From Cryptomeria japonica (taxonomy: Eukaryota; Streptophyta; Pinopsida; Cupressales; Cupressaceae), in assembly GCF_030272615.1 (NCBI RefSeq), contig NC_081405.1:471316008-471380007 (forward strand): a DNA stretch of 64,000 nt. Reading direction: 5' to 3'. Both the position numbers and the translations under genes were made by a program. Positions 1 to 10,164 of this stretch are shown here, in pieces. Position 1 is the first letter of the stretch, and each line of letters starts with the position of its first letter. A model generated the notes under the pieces. That model made no database searches and had not been told where the DNA came from. It saw only the letters and a list, made by a program, of their open reading frames with translations.

Positions 1-491
1 TGGTGAGGCAGCCACCAATGTTCAAACCCTTGTTGGACCATTGAATTTGCGAGCTTTCTGAGTTTGTTGGATCGTTAAGCTCGTGGGTTTGAACAAGTGA
101 AGTGTGGGGAATAATGAACCCCCCAAAAAATGGACAAAATAACAAACTTTTTCAACGTTGATTCCACATTGACTTTGATTCCATCTCAGATCAACCCTAT
201 TTCTAAGCAATTCAGTAATTTCACGAGTTTTTCTAGGGTTTTGCAAGTTTTTACAATGATTTTTTTCACTTTTTTTGCCATTTTTGGAGTTTTTTAACAT
301 GATTTTAACGTGATTTAAATGCAAAAAATCATTGAAAATTGGGTCAACGATTTTTTTATTAATCGGGATTTTTTCGGGGAATAAATCGGCTGGCTCCAAG
401 ATTCAAGATTTATCGGGTATAATAGTGATTTTTTGCAGATAATTTGGACAGCCCAAGGAGACTTGACAATGCAGATCCCGTACTTGAGTGG
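1..491. other. intron sequence left of solo LTR A
   Basis: No PEX12 exon or transposon protein is recognisable here. An open frame on the minus strand (22-399) has Lys/Asn-rich, low-information content and no family resemblance, so I treat it as chance. Confidence 0.4.
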
Positions 492-496
492 GGCAG
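492..496. repeat. target-site duplication GGCAG, left of LTR A
   Basis: The exact partner is at 8,321-8,325, immediately after the terminal CAACA. A 5-bp duplication is the size produced by Ty3/Gypsy and copia integrases. Confidence 0.88.
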
Positions 497-499
497 TGT

Positions 500-536
500 T
501 GTGACCATTTCACACATCGCCCCATCGCAAATGGGG
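500..536 (+). repeat. paired terminal hairpins of LTR A
   Basis: Two consecutive stems lie just inside the LTR end. TGTGA (500-504) pairs with TCACA (510-514), and CCCCAT (520-525) pairs with ATGGGG (531-536). LTR B has two stems at the same place with different sequence. Confidence 0.65.
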
Positions 537-937
537 ACCCCCTCTTTTTGCTTGTTTTTCGCTCGTTTTCGCTTTCGTTCTTAGGGTTTTGTTAGTCAGT
601 TAGTTGTCTGGATTTAGGGCCAAGCCTTAGGGTTTTAAATTTTGCCTTTTCAAGCCGAAATCCAGTCATTTTTGAGAGCTTTGAGCTTCTTTTCTAGAAT
701 GCAAATTTTGAATGCAATGATTTCGCCAAAATGGTCTAATTTTCAATTGGAATGTTCATGCAGAGCTTAAATTTGTCTAAGTGTTGACCGTCAATGTGAA
801 TTTTTTTGTCTGATTGAATATTTTGACCAAATTTTGACTTTTTTGAATTTTGATCCTGGGCATCGGAATTGATTTGTTTTCGCCTCGTGAAGTGTTAAAA
901 TGTGAAAAATCTTGTTATTTTGGCCTGTAGGAGCAAA

Positions 938-3059
938 ATCGCTCCTGTCCCTCAGTGAAGGACGGGAGCTCAATTTCAAATATCTCATCATCCTTGCAAA
1001 GTCCAGACAAATTTTACGTTTGAAGTGATGGAGAACGGCGAGATCTTTCCATTGAATATAAATTGAAGATTTTCATGAGCACAGAAATGCCTCCAGGAGG
1101 AAAATCGCTCCTGTCCCTCGGTGAAGGACCAGAGCTACAATTCAAATTTCGCCTTGTCCTTGCAAGATTTCGAAAACTTAATGATTTGAGGACGTCCAAG
1201 GGCAGATACTTTGCCAAATGAATATAATTTGAGATGCAAAAACAAAGGAGAATGACCTATATTGACCAAATCGCTCCTGTCCCTCTCCAAGGGACCAGGG
1301 CGAAGGACCTTGTAGCTCTCGTCCCTCTCCCAGGGACCAGAGCGATTTCCTTCATTTTGCAAAATCCAGACAAGGGTTAAGGCAAGTTTACGTTCAAAAG
1401 CAAAGGAGAGCATGAGATAAACACATTGAATATAAATTGAAGATTTTTGGGACGTCCATACCAGTGTTAAATGCCTAGTTCGCTCCTGTCCCTCAGGAAG
1501 GGACCAGAGCGATTTTTGATATAATTGCTTTTCTTGCAAAGTTACAAATGATGTCAAGGCATGGACGAATAGAGTGAAGAAGGACGAGTCCGTTGAATAT
1601 AAACTTGGAACCTGGCAAAGTGAGGTAGTGGCCACAGGGGAAGGATCGCTCCTGTCCCTCTCCAAGGGACCAGGGCGATGATGATGATAATACTCTCTAC
1701 GCAAGTTCAAGGTCGTTCCTCCAAGGTTCAAGGCCGATCCAAGTCAAGACGAAGGGTGGCGAAGACATTTTAGAGCATTTCCATCAAGCGCAAGGTTGTA
1801 AAGGTCATCACATGGAAGGAATGTGCACTCTAAGACCCATATCGCTCCTGTCCCTCTCCAAGGGACCAGAGCGATATTTCCATTAAAGCATCGATTTCAA
1901 AAGACAAGCAAGTGTTAAGTTACCAAGAGGACTTAAAGGATGTCATTTCACGCAATGAAGATAATTGCAAGTTGGTAAAAACAAGAACAAGCTCACAATG
2001 ATGAACTTCGCTCCTGTCCCTCAGGAAGGGACCAGGGCGATGTTGGATGTATTGATCAATTCATGCAAAATTTACGTAAGGACAATATGTTGCAATGTTC
2101 TGGAGGGTCCATGGTATGACAACAAGATGATAAACAAGAGTTTTGAACGTGAAATGATCATCATTTTGAGCATGGAGACTTGATCGCTCCTGTCCCTCTC
2201 CAAGGGACCAGGGCGATTTGCTTTGGATTCCCCGTTTTGCTTCAAGTTTAAGCTAAGTTAAAGATTCACAAGGTTATGCAAGGTCCATGGCATCGTTTGA
2301 AGATAATTTGCAAGGGTTTGAACGTCTAAACATCGCCAAATAGCGTAAAAGCCCCATATCGCTCCTGTCCTTTGGACAAGGACCAAGGCGATACTATCAA
2401 AACACTCGCGTTCCTTCAAAGATCAAGGCGAAGCAAGGTTAGGAAGTGTAAGGGACGATGTTTGAAGGACATTGCAAAGGAGATCGAAGTTTAAAAGTCG
2501 CCAAGATCAAGGAGAAATAATGGATCGCTCCTGTCCCTCTCCAAGGGACAAGGGCGATGGTCCCTTTAATACGTCCAAACACATAATGAAGACAAATGGA
2601 ATAAAGCGCAAAGGACACAAGCAATGATATTATTCGCCTTACAATGGAGGTACGAAGGTCAAAGATACAAGATGAACATAAAGACATGGAGATCGCTCCT
2701 GTCCCTCTCCAAGGGACAAGGGCGATGTTAGACAAAACACATGATATTCTTTGAAAATCACGTTAAGACAAGGACGCACAAGGTTTTAAATGGCATTTGG
2801 AAGATGATACAAGGAGAGGATCGTACCAAAATGGAGAATTTCAAGCAAAAACCTTAGGATCGCTCCTGTCCCTCTCCAAGGGACCAGGGCGATAATGGTC
2901 ATAAGATGCATTTGCTCGCACAAGTAAGAAATTCAAATTCGAAGGACCACCAGATGATCGATTTGGAACGTGGAAATGAAGGAGTTGAACGTTGAAAACA
3001 CAAGAATCAAGACCAAGATCATGGATCGCTCCTGTCCCTCTCCAAGGGACCAGGGCGAT
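938..3059 (+). repeat. array of 14 palindromes at about 166-bp spacing (LTR A, U3)
   Basis: The cores start at 938, 1104, 1270, 1314, 1480, 1645, 1841, 2008, 2183, 2358, 2524, 2692, 2859 and 3025. Nine of the 13 steps are 165-168 bp; the exceptions are 44, 196, 175 and 175. Each core is about 35 bp. The left arm is ATCGCTCCTGTCCCT, the loop is 5 bases, and the right arm is AGGGACCAGGGCGAT; most arm positions pair. Sequence between cores is strongly diverged, with only traces of a shared unit such as GAATATAAATTGAAG. The cores are therefore conserved while the spacers have drifted. The copy at 2,358 carries a matched change in both arms (CCT to CTT on the left, AGG to AAG on the right) that keeps the pair. 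Confidence 0.88.
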
Positions 3060-3388
3060 GAGGTACGTCCCTTTCATTTTCATATTTTTGGCGCCAAATA
3101 AACATTTCAAATTTTCCTTAAAATGCTAAGTTCGATAAAATTGAAAATCCATTTAAACTAGCATTTAATGTGGCGTTAAACATTTATTAATTATTTTGCC
3201 TTTATTAAAATCGAAATTTGCAAATTAAAAAACGCAAGGCATTAATAGTTAATTAATTAATAAAAAATCGAATTGGAGCGCTCATATATGGAGGTCGGCC
3301 TTGTTATTTAATTAAAAATCATTTAAAAATCATTTGAAATTATTATATTTTACCAAGTCGGCCTTAGTAAATGGAGAGATGCAAGCGC
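3060..3388 (+). other. AT-rich spacer between palindrome array and promoter of LTR A
   Basis: About 330 bp of AT-rich DNA with many TTAATTAAT-like runs. No coding pattern or repeat copy is seen. Confidence 0.5.
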
Positions 3389-3396
3389 TATATATA
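3389..3396 (+). promoter_or_regulatory. TATA box 1 of LTR A (promoter for the LTR ORF)
   Basis: TATATATA lies in a GC-flanked context about 460 bp before a candidate splice donor and about 660 bp before the ORF start. A TATA box in the same relative place occurs in LTR B (38,086) and LTR F (16,158). Confidence 0.6.
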
Positions 3397-3848
3397 GGGG
3401 GGTGAAAACTATTATTTTCACATCATTATTTTATCCTTCCTTCATGCGAATTGAAAGAGGCGAATATAGTGCGAATATTATCCAAGGTGGCGTAGACACT
3501 TCAAAGGTGGTGCGAGTTTCATTCATCCAAGGGTGGCGCGCTTAGTGCGATTTCATTCCAAAAGTGGTGCGAAGCGTGCTTGAAGTGTGGAGTGCGAATT
3601 GCGTTGAAGACCAAAGTTGGTGCGAATTTGAAGACCACGCCTAAGGCGAATTTGCTAAAGACTTGGAGATTTATTTGTGCGAACTTGAAGATCCATTTGA
3701 GACCACGTCCAAGGCGATAATTGAAGATCACGTTCTATCCAGAGGTGGCGAAGTCAATTTTGAGGAGATCATATTGAAGATTATCTTATACCTCAATTTT
3801 GCCTAGGCAAATTTTGTTTTTGCATTCTAGAGTTAGCTCTCTATCGAG

Positions 3849-4054
3849 GTATGGCGATTTAATTGTTATTGCTTTATTCATTCATCGTCATATTTCAAAT
3901 TTTGAAATTTTGATCCTTGAATTTCTCTTAGCTCAATCGTGGTATTTTAGGAAATGATAACTCTATAGACTTATCATGAGGTTTCCTAAAATTTATCTCT
4001 CTTATTTACGTTATTTATTGCAAAATCTATTTCTTATAATGAAATGTTGTGTAG
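3849..4054 (+). other. probable 5' UTR intron of the LTR A ORF
   Basis: Donor GAG then GTATGG and acceptor TTGTGTAG then GTATGGCG lie just before the ATG at 4,057. The related LTR B has a similarly placed donor (CAG then GTAAGTA) and acceptor (TGTGCAG) immediately before its ORF. The intron is inferred from sequence only. Confidence 0.5.
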
Positions 4055-4056
4055 GT

Positions 4057-7000
4057 ATGGCGACCCCAAAGGCGGGAGCATCCACCAGTCGCTCGGCTCT
4101 CATGAAAGAAGATCAGAAGACCGAAGAAGTGGAGACCAAGATCGTGTCCAAGTGGAGCAACATTGGAGATACCAACTTGGGGAACTTTAGCACGAAGAAG
4201 TTCCGAGAGGTCCCTTACATCGGCAAGCCATCACCTGTCGCCCGGAGAATAATAGAGAGTGGCATCATTAAGGTGGCCGGTTTTCCTCTAGCCATTCAGT
4301 GCCACGAGTTGATGATCGAGTGTGCCCGTCATTACAATCCGCAGTCCAGGACAATTGTGTCCAATGAGGGAAACACTTTGGCGTACCTTTCAGAGGAAGC
4401 CATAAGTGAAGCCTTCCATCTTCCAGAGCACAGGGACATGATATACAAGAGCATTGAAGGAGCCAGATCAGTGTACGATGATGATCCAGATGCTTGCCTA
4501 AGCATAATCAATAAGAACTGGCTACTTAAGAGTCGTCCCCGTCTGAGCAAAGTACCGAACACACCACACAGGATTGATTTCCAGGAGGAGTACAGAGATT
4601 TGATTACCATGCTCAATAGAGTTACAGGAGCACCTCATGCCTTCTATTTTGAGAAATGGATGTTTTACTTCATCCAGGTGATTGTTCAAGGAAAGGGTAC
4701 CATACATTGGGCTAGGATAATTAGCCATTGCTTGGACGTACAGTTGAGAAGACTCAGGGCAACTAAGTCCTTCCACATGAGTTCATACGTCATCTATGCC
4801 TTAATCAGGAGCGTTGAGTACGCAGGACTACCTCACAGAGGAGTGATTGGAAGAGGACCCGGCGAGGTCAGAGTTTGTGAATCCTATACCTACTTGCATC
4901 ATCCACCAGGGAAGAACTACAAGTTAATCAATGATACTTTCACGATGAACATCACAAGGACGTTGCAAGGAGGGATTCACAACAGATTATCTCAGGATGC
5001 CCAGGAATTCATCAAAAGGTACGGTGCTTGGTTCATTCAGTTTCCCAAGTTCACTTACATTAGAGTGTATGGATGTCCTTTACCTCCATACATGTTGCCG
5101 AGGTACCCGACAGACAGAATTGTGTTACTTGAAGTAACAAGGCAGTTGGCAGCATATGTGAAGGCATTCAGACACAGACATCAGAATGGAGTTCAGGTAC
5201 CTATTATTTTGGGTAATTCAGTTGAGGTATGTCCTAATGTCTTAGCCATGGATGACGCAGAGAAGGAGTTAGCCTTGTATCCTTTTTCATCTTTTGCTTG
5301 GAGGAATAGTTTTGATCCACATGGACATTTAGAGGAGACGGTCGGTAGAAGATTTAGACATGAGTACCAAATTGAAGATTTTATGATGAATCTCCTAGAT
5401 GATCTCGAAGTGAAACGAAAGATACATTCTAGATTGCCTTTGGATTTCATCAGGAAATGTAAGATTTACAGAGTAGCCGACCAAGCTCAGGACAACGGCA
5501 GGCACATCCAATCTTCATATGATAGAGAAAGCAAAACAATAAGTTTGAATTGGAATGAGCCCGAGGCCGTGGATTTAGATGATTTGATGGCACCAGTCTT
5601 GTCTTGTACTCGCAGATGGGTAGACGTTCAGCATCAGAAGTTGAGAGAACAGGGCATAGCCATGTCTTTTACTTTGGAAGAAAAGCCAGCCGAAGGTGGA
5701 GCCAGTGTTAGTGAAGGCAATCCTAATCCTAGGAATTCAGGTGAAGGTAACCTTCGATGTGCCAGTGAGGGCAATCTCCATTCGAGAGGTTCGAAGAGAA
5801 AGGAAAGATCAGAAAAGAAAGAGCCTTCCAAGAAAAAGCAAGGTGCCAACAAAGATCAAACACCAGGTACTTCTTCCAGGCCAGAGGATAGAACAGTTCG
5901 AGTGGAAGAGTCCATGGAATCGATGGTACAGAATGACAGACAGGAGGAAGGACAGGCACAGCATGTTTCATCCGATGGATCTCTCCAAGACTATGATTTA
6001 GATAATGATAATGAAGTAACATCTCCTCCCAGACAAGAAGAAATAGTACATAAAGAGATTCAAGTTCAAGAGACAAGATCAAATATCCCAGATTGGTTGA
6101 AGGAAAGATTGACTAAGGTGATCGTAATTGAGGACGAGGACAGTGCAATCGATTTAGAGAGCCTCGTAGGACGTTCACATATGACAACAGAGAAGAAGAA
6201 GGCTACAAAGATGTCCAAGATGATTCGAGATGAGACTGGATCTAGAAAACTGCAGATAGCTACACCGGCAGCAGACAAATATGAGGGTGAGATCCTAGCA
6301 GAGGACTATCATATACAGACTATTGAGTTAGGACCATCCACAGCAGAGCAGACTTTAGATGATGCCACCGACACATTTGAGGCATTGAAGGACAAGCTTA
6401 GAGAAGAAGTGGAAAAGAATAGAAAGCTTGAGAGAGAGGTCGGTGCATGGAGGACATATTTCAGTCACATCAATGAACCTTTGGGACGTCAGGATCCAGT
6501 CAGATCACCATTGCAGGCATTGCCCCTTCAATCAATCAATGAAGCAGAAAGATTCAGGAACCTGGTCCAGCGTACATGTAGTTGGATGGATAGATCTCAC
6601 ACGGTGGCCATTGAGTTTGTTACAAGGATGTCGAAGATCACCCATCAGGCTATCCAAGTTCTTGAGATTATTCACAGATTGACGGCAACAGTAGCTGCAT
6701 TTGCCCATACCAAGGACGTTGTCATCCCTGTCTTGAAAGTTATAAGACACACATCCAGAAGAATTTTAGCACAAGAGAGGATCTTAGAAGGTGATTCTCA
6801 CAGTTTGTTTCAGTGGTCAACCTTACTCCATATAAAGAGTGTTCTCTTTGAGGACATCAGTGTTAGATGTGGTCAAGTTGAGGAGGTGATCAATCCGATC
6901 CAGGACAGAGTATTTGAGGTACTTCGTACCATTCTTGGCAGAAGGATCGAGGTCGAGACAGATGTGGATTTACAAGAATTTGAGGATAGAATCAAGATCA

Positions 7001-7278
7001 TCTTTCGCAAGGACGCAGATGTTACAGATGAGCAGTATGATCAGATGTATGCCACCATGCTCCTGATTGATAGAACAAAGGAACTTGAACCTACTTGGGA
7101 CACAGCTCTTCTAGATGCATTTGATCAGGTTATCCACTTAGAAGAGAGTATCAAGAATCTTCCCGAGATTCCAAGCACAGAAATCGAAGGAATCGTGACA
7201 AAATTCATTGCATATGCTAAAAAAGAGAATTGGAAAGGGAATAAGATTCTAGATGAAAGGTTGTTACAGATGACATGA
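4057..7278 (+). CDS. LTR-encoded protein A, 1,073 aa, intact, unknown function
   Basis: This uninterrupted ORF lies wholly inside solo LTR A. I chose the ATG at 4,057 (MATPKAG) because the in-frame ATG at 3,976 falls in the probable leader intron. The N-terminal domain (about 33-390) has the family motifs: WSNIGDTNLG near 33, ESGIIKVAGFPLAIQ, DFQEEYRDLITML, FEKWMFYF near 198, HWARIIS, FHMSSYVIYA, YGAWFIQFPKFTYIRV near 321 and LPRYPTDR near 347. A linker of about 200 residues is rich in Ser, Glu and Lys, with a basic cluster near 583 that could be a nuclear signal. The C-terminal third is helical, with coiled-coil character from about 777. No zinc knuckle, protease, transposase or membrane segment is seen, so it is not an ordinary gag. 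A remote link to plant-mobile-domain or 'putative plant transposon protein' families is possible but only a guess from layout. Confidence 0.8.
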   Translation: MATPKAGASTSRSALMKEDQKTEEVETKIVSKWSNIGDTNLGNFSTKKFREVPYIGKPSPVARRIIESGIIKVAGFPLAIQCHELMIECARHYNPQSRTIVSNEGNTLAYLSEEAISEAFHLPEHRDMIYKSIEGARSVYDDDPDACLSIINKNWLLKSRPRLSKVPNTPHRIDFQEEYRDLITMLNRVTGAPHAFYFEKWMFYFIQVIVQGKGTIHWARIISHCLDVQLRRLRATKSFHMSSYVIYALIRSVEYAGLPHRGVIGRGPGEVRVCESYTYLHHPPGKNYKLINDTFTMNITRTLQGGIHNRLSQDAQEFIKRYGAWFIQFPKFTYIRVYGCPLPPYMLPRYPTDRIVLLEVTRQLAAYVKAFRHRHQNGVQVPIILGNSVEVCPNVLAMDDAEKELALYPFSSFAWRNSFDPHGHLEETVGRRFRHEYQIEDFMMNLLDDLEVKRKIHSRLPLDFIRKCKIYRVADQAQDNGRHIQSSYDRESKTISLNWNEPEAVDLDDLMAPVLSCTRRWVDVQHQKLREQGIAMSFTLEEKPAEGGASVSEGNPNPRNSGEGNLRCASEGNLHSRGSKRKERSEKKEPSKKKQGANKDQTPGTSSRPEDRTVRVEESMESMVQNDRQEEGQAQHVSSDGSLQDYDLDNDNEVTSPPRQEEIVHKEIQVQETRSNIPDWLKERLTKVIVIEDEDSAIDLESLVGRSHMTTEKKKATKMSKMIRDETGSRKLQIATPAADKYEGEILAEDYHIQTIELGPSTAEQTLDDATDTFEALKDKLREEVEKNRKLEREVGAWRTYFSHINEPLGRQDPVRSPLQALPLQSINEAERFRNLVQRTCSWMDRSHTVAIEFVTRMSKITHQAIQVLEIIHRLTATVAAFAHTKDVVIPVLKVIRHTSRRILAQERILEGDSHSLFQWSTLLHIKSVLFEDISVRCGQVEEVINPIQDRVFEVLRTILGRRIEVETDVDLQEFEDRIKIIFRKDADVTDEQYDQMYATMLLIDRTKELEPTWDTALLDAFDQVIHLEESIKNLPEIPSTEIEGIVTKFIAYAKKENWKGNKILDERLLQMT

Positions 7279-7463
7279 CGTCTTATTTCTCATTGGTTGA
7301 TACCTCCTAGATTTTTGTGCCAAATTTAATATTTGGCTATGTATTTAATGTTGTTCAGTAAAAAGGAGGTCATTTGTAACAAACCCTAATTAGGGTTTAG
7401 GTGTCATGATCTTGTCCATTGATTTACTTTCAATCTGGACCCTTCATTGTAACTGGGGATGCT

Positions 7464-7471
7464 ATTTATAC
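7464..7471 (+). promoter_or_regulatory. TATA box 2 of LTR A (likely genomic-RNA promoter)
   Basis: TATTTATA lies downstream of the ORF and about 150 bp before an AATAAA signal. This fits the U3-R arrangement of the LTR end. LTRs B, C and D have a TATA box in the same position. Confidence 0.5.
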
Positions 7472-7619
7472 CCCCATTTTCCATTTCATTAAGAGAGAGT
7501 TAATAGTGAAGAAGTGTGAGAGATAATAGTTAGAGTTAGAAGCAAATTTTATTTTGTAGCAAGATTGAGTCTTGAAGAGAGAAATTCAAGCAATTGTTGT
7601 ACATGATGACTTGGAAATC

Positions 7620-7625
7620 AATAAA
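7620..7625 (+). terminator. poly(A) signal of LTR A
   Basis: AATAAA lies about 150 bp after TATA box 2, bounding a short R region. About 700 bp of U5-like sequence follow before the LTR end. Confidence 0.5.
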
Positions 7626-8320
7626 ATATTGAAGTTATGGTGTTTTGTTGCAAATTTCTTGAGTTATCTTCATGGTTGTTGGATGTACTTGAATCACGCT
7701 CAATCAAAGTAGTTTGTTAATTTGAAAGGCTAAGTGTGAGATTTGATATTTGGTAGGATTCGCTATCCAAACCACTAGCTTCTTGCTGATTGTAGGAACG
7801 CCTTGCGTGGTCGACTGGAAAACATTTTGAGTCCTTAACCTTCAAGCATTTTCGCATCTAGGATATGTACCTTCGTAGTAGTGTCCTTGGTCTTTGATGC
7901 ATTGAACCATTATTACCCTAGAAGATCGCACTAATTTCAATTGAGTTGTTACCTTATGGCAAAATTGAAGTTAGTTGAGTCTTGCCAGATCTCATTCATG
8001 CTAAGTCATTCATAGGGTTAGGCTAGATTAGACTTCCTTAAACCCTGTCCTTTTTCCATTTTTTGAAAGTTCCTTTTTAGTTTAGTAAAATCTTCGAGCT
8101 TTTGAATCCATAAGACGCCTTGAAGGAAACAGCAAATCACATCATACCACTAAAAAGCTTGTCCACACATGGAGACCCCACTAAAAGAACCTTGGAGTCC
8201 ATCTAACTGATCCTTTTTGCAGATCTTCAGCAGTTAGAGACTATTTTCTCAAGAGAGGATAAGATGCCTGTCCGTATTTTATTCTGTGTATTACGACTGT
8301 GTACAAAATACACATCAACA

Positions 8321-8325
8321 GGCAG
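8321..8325. repeat. target-site duplication GGCAG, right of LTR A
   Basis: Matches 492-496 exactly and fixes the right end of LTR A. Confidence 0.88.
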
Positions 8326-8736
8326 GCACATGTTTGAATTTTGAGGGGTCCAGGTAGGCATGGCTCGTAGTCTATATACAGCCAGGTTAAGGGGATGGTC
8401 TTATATGCTGCACAAACTACCTTGAAGTCTTAGCGCAGTTAAGTGCAACAGGCACTAGGCATCATGGACCTGAAAAGGACCTTACCTTTCCTAAAAGTAT
8501 AAAGAAAACATTATTGATTCTATAACTTCCTAGCACTGGTTGAAGCCCATTGTGATTTATGGATCATTCAATCAGAAAGTCTGAAACAATTTCCAAATGT
8601 CAATTCATAAACAGAGGCTAAAGAGAATTTCCCAAACCAGCCACAATTTGTTACTTACAAGCTATCATAATCTGCTACCAATTGCAATCGTGACAACCCT
8701 ATCATAGTAGAACTGAAAATTTTATGTGCTTCATAC
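8326..8736. other. intron between LTR A and the PEX12 exon
   Basis: About 410 bp with no repeat or coding signal that I recognise. Confidence 0.5.
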
Positions 8737-8989
8737 CTTCTTGTGTAGCATGTATCCATGGGTAGCAACTAGCTAGAAATGCCTTCATTTTCTTTACAAT
8801 CTGATTGGAACGAGTAGTGTCTTGTTCTTGCAGTTCAGATATTGTGCTAGTATCTTCAACATTGTCAGAGAAGGAATCTCCTTCAAACATATTAGAATCC
8901 CCCCTTCCCCATAATGCTGCTTGAAGCATTGCCCCTCTTTGAGCTTTATATAGAGATTCTAACTTGGACTTGAAATAAGGCAAAGCAAC
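8737..8989 (-). CDS. PEX12: PEX12 internal exon (third visible exon)
   Basis: This is a minus-strand exon of 253 bp. The acceptor is GCTACAG and the donor is AAG then GTATGAAG. It encodes VALPYFKSKLESLYKAQRG, an acidic variable part, and KMKAFLASCYPWIHATQEG. The LPYFKSKL and YPWxHAxxEG motifs are diagnostic for Pex12 in the Pex2/Pex12 N-terminal membrane domain. It begins in phase 0, directly after the Leu codon of the previous exon, and ends after one base of a Gly codon. The remaining membrane segments and the C-terminal RING finger must lie left of the window, because solo LTR A fills the next intron. No internal stop is present. Confidence 0.95.
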
Positions 8990-9972
8990 CTGTAGCAGAA
9001 GATCAAAACATTCGAACTTAGAGCTAAAACAAATAAAGGAATGGAGACAAAAACAGGTGAAAATTCTTAGAGACTGTCTGTAGGATGGTTCATACTGCAA
9101 AACAACAATAATTGCATGCACATATATAGAAAAGAAACAAAAATATAAATATAATTGGCATTAGTTCTTCAAAAATAATATGTATGCAGTGGATCACTCT
9201 CTGTCTTGCATGGGTCACTGAGATTCATGGGGAGCCAAACCCACTCTCCTTAATCACAAACTAATAAAAACATTTGTCTCACATCCTTTCAAGTTTTTAA
9301 TATCCCATGAAGCTCGATAGTTTTAAATTTACTGTATGTGATTTAAATATATAATGCAAGAGATTTTCAACAATCATAACAAGCCTCCAATAACTTCAGA
9401 TGAATTAAATGATTGCAGTGTAGAAAGCAAGTTTTTGAATGATTATAACAGGTCCATGTTTAATGAAAAAATAGATATGACATTTAAACAGAATTCAAAT
9501 ATTTTTAATACAATTTTACATATTCATTGATCCCATTTGCTATTCAATCCATATGATTCTATTTGTGAATTCCAAAGAATTTTATTTGTTGTCTTCATAT
9601 TCAACTAATTTTGAAGTTTTTCAATTAAATTCTCCAAATGTTGGAACTTAACTTTTGTTAAAAGAATTTGATAAACATTTCACAAATACATTTCTAGTGG
9701 CTGTTAATCAGAGCACTGGGAGGGAGAAAAGAGTAACTGCACCCATACAAAACTAAAAAGACAAAGCTTCAAATTAATACATCATAGTACCAACTTTATA
9801 TTATGCAAATTACTATCGCAATTTATCCACAAAATTCTGCATATGACTGCTGAAAATCAATTTTCTGCTGCAAACTTCCAAAATACCATTAGAACCCAAA
9901 AAGGACCAGGAGTTGTAGATGCACAGTGTCCATTTGGATAAGGGTGACTACTCATGGATATCTTGCTTCCAC
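8990..9972. other. AT-rich intron sequence, nothing recognised
   Basis: No coding region, terminal repeat or known element is visible in this stretch of the PEX12 intron. Confidence 0.5.
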
Positions 9973-10164
9973 TATATCAAGACAATATTTAACCCATAGG
10001 ACCCACAGACACACCTCCAAGTCCAGACACAGAATTTCCTCCAATTGCAAACAAATCTTGGTTATGCGAGTTTGAAGGGGCTGCCTAGACTGAGCACTTA
10101 ATATGGGAGCATCCCTCGCTATCATTTTAGCTTCCCCCCTAGCATTATATCAATTTAGAGGAAT
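9973..10164 (+). repeat. 192-bp direct repeat, left copy
   Basis: Nearly identical to 12,383-12,573, with only a handful of differences. The two copies exactly bracket the inserted stretch 10,165-12,382. Confidence 0.85.

Larger units (their letters stand above)
497..8320 (+). mobile_element. solo LTR A, 7.8 kb, carrying its own protein gene
   Basis: The element begins TGTTGTGACC and ends CACATCAACA, giving TG...CA termini with TGTTG/CAACA inverted ends. It is flanked by an exact 5-bp duplication GGCAG (492-496 and 8,321-8,325). No second LTR, primer-binding site, gag or pol is present, so this is a solo LTR left by LTR-LTR recombination. In order it contains two terminal hairpins, a palindrome array, a TATA box at 3,389, a probable leader intron, a 1,073-codon ORF, a second TATA box at 7,464, a poly(A) signal at 7,620 and about 0.7 kb of U5-like sequence. 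At 7,824 bp it is far longer than most plant LTRs. It sits in a PEX12 intron, antisense to the gene. Confidence 0.9.

Noticed and set aside
22-399. 125-codon minus-strand open frame at the left edge
   Set aside because: Biased composition, no motif, and no relation to PEX12 or to an element protein.
938-3059. Regularly spaced identical cores look like a CRISPR array or a repeat protein (ALVPWRGTGAI in one frame)
   Set aside because: Spacers are about 130 bp, partly related to each other, and the setting is plant intron DNA with no cas genes. The protein-like repeat is just translation of the palindromes and occurs in several frames on both strands.
3976-4056. Upstream in-frame ATG for LTR protein A (27 more residues)
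   Set aside because: It falls inside the probable leader intron, and the extension is a low-complexity Leu/Tyr-rich stretch absent from the related proteins. The ATG right after the acceptor fits the pattern seen in B.
3976-7278. LTR protein A as an ordinary gag polyprotein
   Set aside because: No capsid-type gag motif and no zinc knuckle are seen, it lies within the LTR boundaries, and the E/C element has a separate, recognisable gag after its primer-binding site.
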